Assembly (NCBI RefSeq): GCF_003050865.1
Contig: NZ_QAOK01000004.1
Span: 104,471-168,470 of the forward strand
Reading direction: 5' to 3'
DNA: 64,000 nt
From: Nitrosospira multiformis
GTDB lineage: Bacteria; Pseudomonadota; Gammaproteobacteria; Burkholderiales; Nitrosomonadaceae
Part shown: positions 60,162 to 64,000 of the stretch, one piece after another
Position numbering within the stretch: position 1 is the first letter of the stretch
Layout of the letters: every line of letters starts with the position of its first letter
Position numbers and translations under genes: made by a program
Notes under the pieces: model-generated
Told to the model about the DNA's origin: nothing
Databases searched by the model: none
Seen by the model: only the letters and a program-made list of their open reading frames with translations

Positions 60162-60980
60162 CTATTTCAAGGTTTCGAGGTAGGCAACGAGGCTGTCGAT
60201 CTGTCGAGGTTCGAGATCCGTAGCAAAGTTGTCGGGCATGAACGACTGGTTATTGGCGGAATACATGGCGCCGGGAACCAGGTAAACGCTTGGATGAGTA
60301 ATGGATTCGCGGATGTAGTCGGCGGACGTCTTCGCTTCTCCCTTATATTCAGGAGAGGCAACGATCGCCGTGGCACGGGTAGCGAGTCCGGCAAGAGTGG
60401 GACCCGCCAGATTTACCCCCGGTGCGATGGAATGGCATGCGTTGCAAGCGGGGGGTGAGGAGCGGAAGAGTGCTTCACCCTGCGCGACCGGGTCCGTGGA
60501 AACAGACGCATGTGTCGGTGGCTGGCCGACATCGGTACCTGGAATGGTTGTGCCGGATACTATAATGGGGCGTGGAGGCCAGCCCTGGTTGTCGATATGA
60601 CCGACCCAGTCGAGAAAGGCGATGACCTCGCTGATTTCCGTATCACTCAGTTTCGGGTTCGGCATCAGGCGCCGGTGCTTCTCCTCCGAGTAGAATTGGG
60701 AAGGGTCCTTCAGGAAGGCGGTTAGATAAGGCGTGCCCCGCTGCTGGGTAACCTTGGTCAGATCGGGCGCGTAGTAGCCGCCTTCGCCCAGGAGAGTGTG
60801 GCAGTTGATGCAGTTGCTGTTATGCCAGACGTCTTTTCCCCTGATGATCTCGGGCGTCAGCTTGTCTTCATTGGTGAGTCCGGGAAAGCGCCGGTGACTG
60901 TCGAATGTAAGGCCAATGAAGGCGATGGCGGAAACAAGGGTGCAAATAATAAAAAAAAGCCGTCCCTGTCGCTTGGTCAT
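60162..60980 (-). CDS. norC: Nitric oxide reductase cytochrome c subunit NorC, with two heme c sites
   Basis: 272 residues, nearly twice the usual 150. An N-terminal anchor (about 8-25) is followed by the standard NorC domain: NCINCHT (Cys57, Cys60, His61) with Met106 in RRLMPNP as axial ligand. An extra cytochrome c domain follows, with ACNACHS (Cys179, Cys182, His183) and Met248 in SFMPDNF. NorC feeds electrons to NorB; the second domain would be an added electron-entry module. AGAGGT precedes the ATG. It is the first large gene of the nor cluster. Confidence 0.93.
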   Translation of the reverse strand: MTKRQGRLFFIICTLVSAIAFIGLTFDSHRRFPGLTNEDKLTPEIIRGKDVWHNSNCINCHTLLGEGGYYAPDLTKVTQQRGTPYLTAFLKDPSQFYSEEKHRRLMPNPKLSDTEISEVIAFLDWVGHIDNQGWPPRPIIVSGTTIPGTDVGQPPTHASVSTDPVAQGEALFRSSPPACNACHSIAPGVNLAGPTLAGLATRATAIVASPEYKGEAKTSADYIRESITHPSVYLVPGAMYSANNQSFMPDNFATDLEPRQIDSLVAYLETLK

Positions 60981-61024
60981 CGATACCTCTTTGAGATGTT
61001 AGAGATGAGTACTGCTGGCAGAGC

Positions 61025-61156
61025 TTATACGCTGATGCCGGACCAGTTCTTGACCGAGATCAATGCGGCGTAGACAATCGCCAGCGCGATTAATATAAGT
61101 ACGATTCTGCTGAAGACTTTGAAGGGGAGAAAATAGCGGGGTGTGTGAGGCGGCAT
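61025..61156 (-). CDS. Mini membrane protein at the head of the nor cluster
   Basis: 43 residues from ATG 61156, behind GGAG; an upstream in-frame Met at 61219 would add 21 polar residues. The protein begins MPPHTPRYFLPFKVFSR and then has one helix, IVLILIALAIVYAALIS, ending KNWSGISV. It lies 44 bp before norC on the same strand, so it may be a small accessory subunit of the reductase. I do not know a named family. Confidence 0.6.
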   Translation of the reverse strand: MPPHTPRYFLPFKVFSRIVLILIALAIVYAALISVKNWSGISV

Positions 61157-61219
61157 GGCAGCTCCAGATTTACTATCGGGGAAGTGGTGCGAGGAATCCG
61201 ATTTCTGTTGAATTGGCAA

Positions 61220-61458
61220 CTCTAATTCATAGAATACTACAAACGGGGAAAAGTTTTGTTGACACCGGTAAGCCTGACGTCTCTATCCGGGAGGAGTGCG
61301 GGCGAGGGGTATAAGGAATTCAAGGAATTGGGCGAATGGAACGAGCGTTGGTAATGAACGTTTACCATGCCGCACCTCTCCAACTGAAGACAGAGAACAT
61401 CGATATACGTGGGTTCGCAATTATCATCGTCAGTTTACAGTTTACCTATGGAGGCAAT
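61220..61458. other. Divergent region upstream of the nor cluster
   Basis: Should carry the nor promoter. I looked for FNR-type (TTGAT-N4-ATCAA) and NsrR-like palindromes and saw no good match. Confidence 0.4.
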
Positions 61459-61659
61459 ATGAATACCGACTATAAGGGGTACACGATCATTACTGCATCG
61501 GAGCGGGACGATGCCAGTGGTCTCTGGAATGGCCGCTACAGGATAATGGATGATGAAGGCATAGTGGTTTACGAAAGCTTCGTGGAGCCTTTGCACGACG
61601 AAGACAAGGCATATGAGGCGGCTAATGTGGCAGCCCGTGCATGGATAGACGGGCAGTAA
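61459..61659 (+). CDS. Small cytoplasmic hypothetical protein
   Basis: 66 residues from ATG 61459, chosen because GGAGG lies five bases before it; the frame extends upstream to 61336 but without a ribosome site. The protein is acidic and compact: MNTDYKGYTIITASERD, LWNGRYRIMDDEGIVVYESF and a C-terminal helix DEDKAYEAANVAARAWIDGQ. The pattern (beta strands then one helix) is of a small alpha/beta fold common in betaproteobacteria. The function is unknown. It stands alone, divergent from nor. Confidence 0.75.
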   Translation: MNTDYKGYTIITASERDDASGLWNGRYRIMDDEGIVVYESFVEPLHDEDKAYEAANVAARAWIDGQ

Positions 61660-61670
61660 ATTAAGGCTTC

Positions 61671-61703
61671 TGTGGCAAATCCGCAAACTCGCAATATGTT
61701 GTC
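61671..61703. promoter_or_regulatory. TGTGGCA element related to the PEP-CTERM upstream motif
   Basis: TGTGGCAAATCCGCA followed by GCAATATGTTGTC aligns with 18191-18222 (TGTGGCATATTGTCGCA, then GCAATATGTCGC). It lies 143 bp before the PepSY gene. Possible shared operator. Confidence 0.3.
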
Positions 61704-61845
61704 ATCGTACTGTTCGATAACGTACGGATGATTCGCGATCGTCCTGATCTAATAATCAAAGGTCATGTTTTCTGTCATGGTTCCTTTTCTCACATCGCGG
61801 GGCACTCACCCGTAGCTACTTGTTTCTCATAAGGAGATTCACTTC

Positions 61846-62133
61846 ATGAATAAAAAACCGTTTGTGCCGATTTTCTTGCCCGTTGCCCTGGCACTTTCGA
61901 CGCTGGCTTTTGCCGATGAAAAAGTTCAATGGCCCGATGTTCCCCCGGCAGTTCAGAAAACGATAACTGAAAACACGAGCGGGGGCATAATCGAGGAGAT
62001 CGAGAAAGAAACTGAAACGATAAGTGGCAAGAAGACAAAAATTTATGAGGCTGATGTGAGGCTGCCTGACGGAAAGAAGATCGAGATCAAGGTGGGCGAG
62101 GATGGGAAGCTTATCGAGATTGATAAAGATTGA
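61846..62133 (+). CDS. Periplasmic PepSY-like protein
   Basis: 95 residues. The signal peptide (MNKKPFVPIFLPVALALSTL, cut after FA) is followed by a PepSY/DUF2874-like body: WPDVPPAVQKTITENTSGG, then IEEIEKETETISGKKTKIYEAD and the closing strand KIEIKVGEDGKLIEIDKD. Such small proteins have been suggested to inhibit proteases or bind ligands; function here is unknown. AAGGAG precedes the ATG. It ends before a strong terminator at 62209-62243 and stands alone. Confidence 0.8.
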   Translation: MNKKPFVPIFLPVALALSTLAFADEKVQWPDVPPAVQKTITENTSGGIIEEIEKETETISGKKTKIYEADVRLPDGKKIEIKVGEDGKLIEIDKD

Positions 62134-62208
62134 TCAGCAAGTTTTTACAATTCTGCCTTTGACTTCACACGGATTGTTATCAGTCATATAAGTCATTTCA
62201 AATGAAGG

Positions 62209-62243
62209 ACCTTGTGGACGAATAATACTGTCCACAAGGTTTT
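62209..62243 (+). terminator. Rho-independent terminator after the PepSY gene
   Basis: An 11-bp perfect stem ACCTTGTGGAC/GTCCACAAGGT with a 10-base loop, followed by TTT. Confidence 0.85.
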
Positions 62244-62366
62244 CACACACCGTTTGTCTACACAAACAAATCTTCCTGGTAAAGTCTTCAGCCTTGAAGG
62301 TGCCTATTTTGGCAGCCCTTCCTTCTCGTCAGACGATCTTCCAGAAATCCCGGACGGGAAAGCAAT

Positions 62367-63083
62367 CTATCGCGCAATAAATCCCTTTCTCCGCCGAACC
62401 ATCATTCCCATCAATCCCAGGCCGGCAAGCAGCATGGCGTAGGTTTCCGGTTCGGGAACCGGGGAAACTGTCACTCCTGAAAGTCTTATGCCGTACTCCT
62501 CGTTGAGCGCAACCGTGTCCTTTAACTGCGCCCACCCCGTCAGGGACGAGGCTCCTCCAGGCCCTGTCGCGGTAAGGATCTGGGTATAGGGAGAGCTTAC
62601 ATTGGGAAACATATAGTGGTCGGACGTAAAGCCATCGCCGCTGACGGGTGGCGTGCCAAGGGCAAATATTGCCAGATTATACCAGCCTGGTGCCTGGGGC
62701 CCACTCAAGTGACCTGCCGGCAAGCCTGAGGTACCCGTACGAAGCATGGCATCATCATTTCCATATAGCGCGTACCCTCCCTCGTTAAACAGGATGAGTC
62801 CCGAATCAAGGTTGCCGCTGGTAGAGCTGACACCCGCGGAGAATGTAGTGGGATTGGAAATGTAGATCCTGAACAGATCCACATCATTATTGGTCGAAAT
62901 GGTTCCGTAAATATTTCTCAGCCTGCCTTCATCCCCTGTCGGCATTTGTGCCGTACTCACCAACTGTCCTGCATCACCGATCTCAGTCCAGTCAACGGCG
63001 TGTGCTGGATTGGCGAGAAAAGCCAATGTAAATAATGGCACGGAAACGGCTATTTTTTTGAAATGGATCGCATTCAACTTCAT
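62367..63083 (-). CDS. PEP-CTERM sorting domain protein
   Basis: 238 residues. The signal peptide runs to about residue 29 (ends NPAHA). The mature part resembles the pre-peptidase C-terminal/DVUA0089-type beta-sandwich (NDVDLFRIYISNPTTFSAGV, NLDSGLILFNEGGYALYGND) and ends in the sorting signal VPEPETYAMLLAGLGLMGMM with RRRK. It should be exported and processed by an exosortase; no enzyme motif is visible. It shares its C-terminal signal closely with the proteins at 17276 and at the right edge of the window. A TGTGGCA motif lies 121 bp before its ATG. Confidence 0.88.
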   Translation of the reverse strand: MKLNAIHFKKIAVSVPLFTLAFLANPAHAVDWTEIGDAGQLVSTAQMPTGDEGRLRNIYGTISTNNDVDLFRIYISNPTTFSAGVSSTSGNLDSGLILFNEGGYALYGNDDAMLRTGTSGLPAGHLSGPQAPGWYNLAIFALGTPPVSGDGFTSDHYMFPNVSSPYTQILTATGPGGASSLTGWAQLKDTVALNEEYGIRLSGVTVSPVPEPETYAMLLAGLGLMGMMVRRRKGFIAR

Positions 63084-63203
63084 TTGTTATCTCCAATCAG
63101 GTTATTAATTTTTGACGTCCATCTATTTTTATTGCGGCACAAATTGTCGATTCGCAGAGATCACCTCCCTCTAGATTGTTAGTCCTTCTTATTTCGGGGT
63201 TTC

Positions 63204-63218
63204 TGTGGCAAATACGCA
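63204..63218. promoter_or_regulatory. TGTGGCA motif 121 bp upstream of a PEP-CTERM gene
   Basis: TGTGGCAAATACGCA, matching 61671 at 14 of 15 bases and sharing TGTGGCA with 18191. It lies at the same distance and in the same orientation from the ATG as the copy upstream of the PEP-CTERM gene at 17276-18070. Confidence 0.35.
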
Positions 63219-63286
63219 GGTATTGGCCTTGGGCAGGGAATGCTTTCTATTGCTCCCCTGAAGATAACGATTATGGTTTGATTTTT

Positions 63287-63308
63287 TATAATGATTATGA
63301 GAATTATT
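63287..63308. promoter_or_regulatory. Fur-like box 1
   Basis: TATAATGATTATGAGAATTATT: three adjacent hexamers (tataat, gattat, gagaat) each one mismatch from the Fur consensus GATAAT. Confidence 0.4.
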
Positions 63309-63411
63309 TCTATTTAAGATAAGAAATTCGAATGTTACTGAATGAGGGCGTGATCTTCATTTTCAGCTTTATTCAAAATGCAGCAGTCTTCCGGCGCACG
63401 AATAAAAGCGC

Positions 63412-63453
63412 TTGCTTTTTCCCCATTGCCGGATATAATGAGAATAATTCTTA
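63412..63453 (+). promoter_or_regulatory. Promoter with overlapping Fur-like box 2
   Basis: TTGCTT (-35, 63412-63417), a 16-bp spacer and a perfect TATAAT (-10, 63434-63439), directly followed by TGAGAATAATTCTTA (63439-63453), a 7-1-7 inverted repeat with 6 of 7 pairs that resembles the Fur core TGATAATNATTATCA. A repressor bound here would block transcription start. Confidence 0.5.
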
Positions 63454-63765
63454 TTATTATTGTCTTGTGGAATTACCGTTGCAGAGCTACGAGTGATATC
63501 TGAGAAGAGGGCCCCTGCCGATAGGAAAGAGGGTTACGTCGGGATAAGAAAGCTCTATTCCGAATTTTTTCTCAGCTTTTCTTCCGGTAACCGCAAAACA
63601 GGAAAACCAGGAATATCAAGAAAAAGTCAAAAAACTGAACACAGGTTATCCGTTGCTGCCGGGTCCTCCTTTCCCGGTAGCTTTTAGCCCGCCAGCCCGC
63701 TTTCGGGCAAGCCAGCCATATTTTTATTCCAGAGCCTGCCGGTGATTCACCGGCAGGCTTTCTCA
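63446..63765 (+). ncRNA. Candidate Fur-regulated small RNA
   Basis: About 315 nt between the Fur-boxed promoter at 63412-63453 and the terminator at 63733-63762. There is no ATG on the plus strand between 63445 and 63764, and the only long frame starts at a TTG without a ribosome site, so it is unlikely to encode a protein. An internal hairpin (GCCCG, CTTT loop, CGGGC, near 63696-63709) followed by a T-rich run could end a shorter form. The role by analogy with RyhB/PrrF would be iron-sparing; this is inference. Confidence 0.4.
63733..63762 (+). terminator. Strong terminator hairpin
   Basis: A 13-bp perfect stem AGCCTGCCGGTGA/TCACCGGCAGGCT with a one-base centre (in practice a small loop), followed by TTCTC. 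It is the only terminator in this ATG-free stretch. Confidence 0.8.
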
Positions 63766-63922
63766 TGATATATCCCAAGAAAACAGGAGCGAGCGGCATC
63801 CGCCAAGCGGAGCCGGATCAATGGTGAGAAACAGGAGCAGGTGAAGGGTGAGAAGCGGGTTGAGGGAGATTGTGTGCGGGTAATCCCCTCCCGGAGGAGG
63901 GGTGGCTCTAAGTTAGATCAGT

Positions 63923-64000
63923 TCAAGTGTTTTGTTTATCATTCCTGCGTTTCGCCATAACACCCATCAGGCCGAGCCCTGCAAGCAGCAGGGCATAGGT
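63923..64000 (-). CDS. Partial PEP-CTERM sorting domain protein (C-terminus only)
   Basis: The last 25 codons of a gene that extends beyond the right edge. The visible residues TYALLLAGLGLMGVMAKRRN plus a short polar tail are the membrane and basic parts of a PEP-CTERM signal, nearly identical in style to the tails at 17276 and 62367. The protein should be another exosortase substrate; its body is outside the window. Confidence 0.8.
   Translation of the reverse strand, partial: TYALLLAGLGLMGVMAKRRNDKQNT

Larger units (their letters stand above)
63084..63922. other. 839-bp intergenic region
   Basis: No protein-coding gene is supported. Contains the TGTGGCA motif (63204), two Fur-like boxes, a promoter and a terminator that together suggest a small RNA gene, listed separately. 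63780-63922 shows nothing clear. Confidence 0.6.

Noticed and set aside
61220..61458. FNR or NsrR operator for the nor cluster
   Set aside because: No half-site pair close to the TTGAT-N4-ATCAA or NsrR consensus could be found by eye.
63460..63687. 75-codon plus-strand frame inside the candidate small RNA
   Set aside because: Starts at TTG without a ribosome site, has a basic low-complexity translation and no family match.

Overview
The window reads as chromosome of a betaproteobacterium, most likely a Nitrosospira-like ammonia oxidiser (Nitrosomonadaceae). This is inferred from the overall protein repertoire: PEP-CTERM secreted proteins, a DUF1840 protein, BON/CsbD stress proteins, a norCBQD cluster, a complete cytochrome c maturation (System I) set and a trace of a urea transporter. 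No amo, hao or rRNA gene is present, so the genus is not proven. I saw no tRNA or rRNA gene, CRISPR array or complete insertion sequence.

Layout. 0-4.8 kb: minus-strand genes for an SDR oxidoreductase, a SRPBCC protein, a cut-off gene at the left edge, a large AsmA protein and a Crp/Fnr regulator. 5.5-14.2 kb: one 2900-residue cyclic beta-1,2-glucan synthase (NdvB), followed by a dispersed repeat and a Crp/Fnr paralogue that has lost its DNA-binding domain. 15.3-21.8 kb: DUF883 protein, two PEP-CTERM proteins (one a GDSL esterase), a DUF1840 protein, a hybrid histidine kinase and a divergent sulfate-binding-type periplasmic protein. 22.3-25.4 kb: an envelope/osmotic-stress group (BON, CsbD, BON, CsbD, signal-peptide protein, mini membrane protein, CBS protein) that shows mosaic duplication.

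25.4-31.5 kb is housekeeping: guaA and guaB, the conserved rnfH-ratA/smpB divergent pair and heme A synthase. 31.8-40.7 kb holds all the ccm genes (ccmA, B, then C, D, E, F, G, H, I, on the minus strand). They are split between ccmB and ccmC by about 1.7 kb that carries an oppositely oriented alkA glycosylase gene and a possible recombinase fragment. 41.5-46.2 kb is a less familiar minus-strand set: a fused M64 metallopeptidase/VWA protein, a small protein coupled to it by a 4-base overlap, a DUF5996 protein and a small cysteine-rich protein. 46.5-51.5 kb: tadA, an L,D-transpeptidase, pyrG, eno and ftsB. Then come a urea-transporter remnant, a secreted beta-rich protein, a GH13 alpha-glucosidase and an APC amino-acid permease.

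55.8-61.2 kb is a nitric oxide reductase cluster transcribed norC-norB-norQ-norD, in which NorC has two heme c sites instead of one. The right end has small secreted proteins, two more PEP-CTERM proteins (the last cut by the window edge), and an ATG-free stretch with Fur-like operators, a promoter and a strong terminator, which looks like an iron-regulated small RNA gene.

The points most worth following up are the candidate Fur-controlled small RNA (63.4-63.8 kb), the short ORF whose stop overlaps the pyrG start, the M64/VWA operon with its Cys-rich partner, the di-heme NorC, and a motif lying exactly 121 bp upstream of two PEP-CTERM genes.
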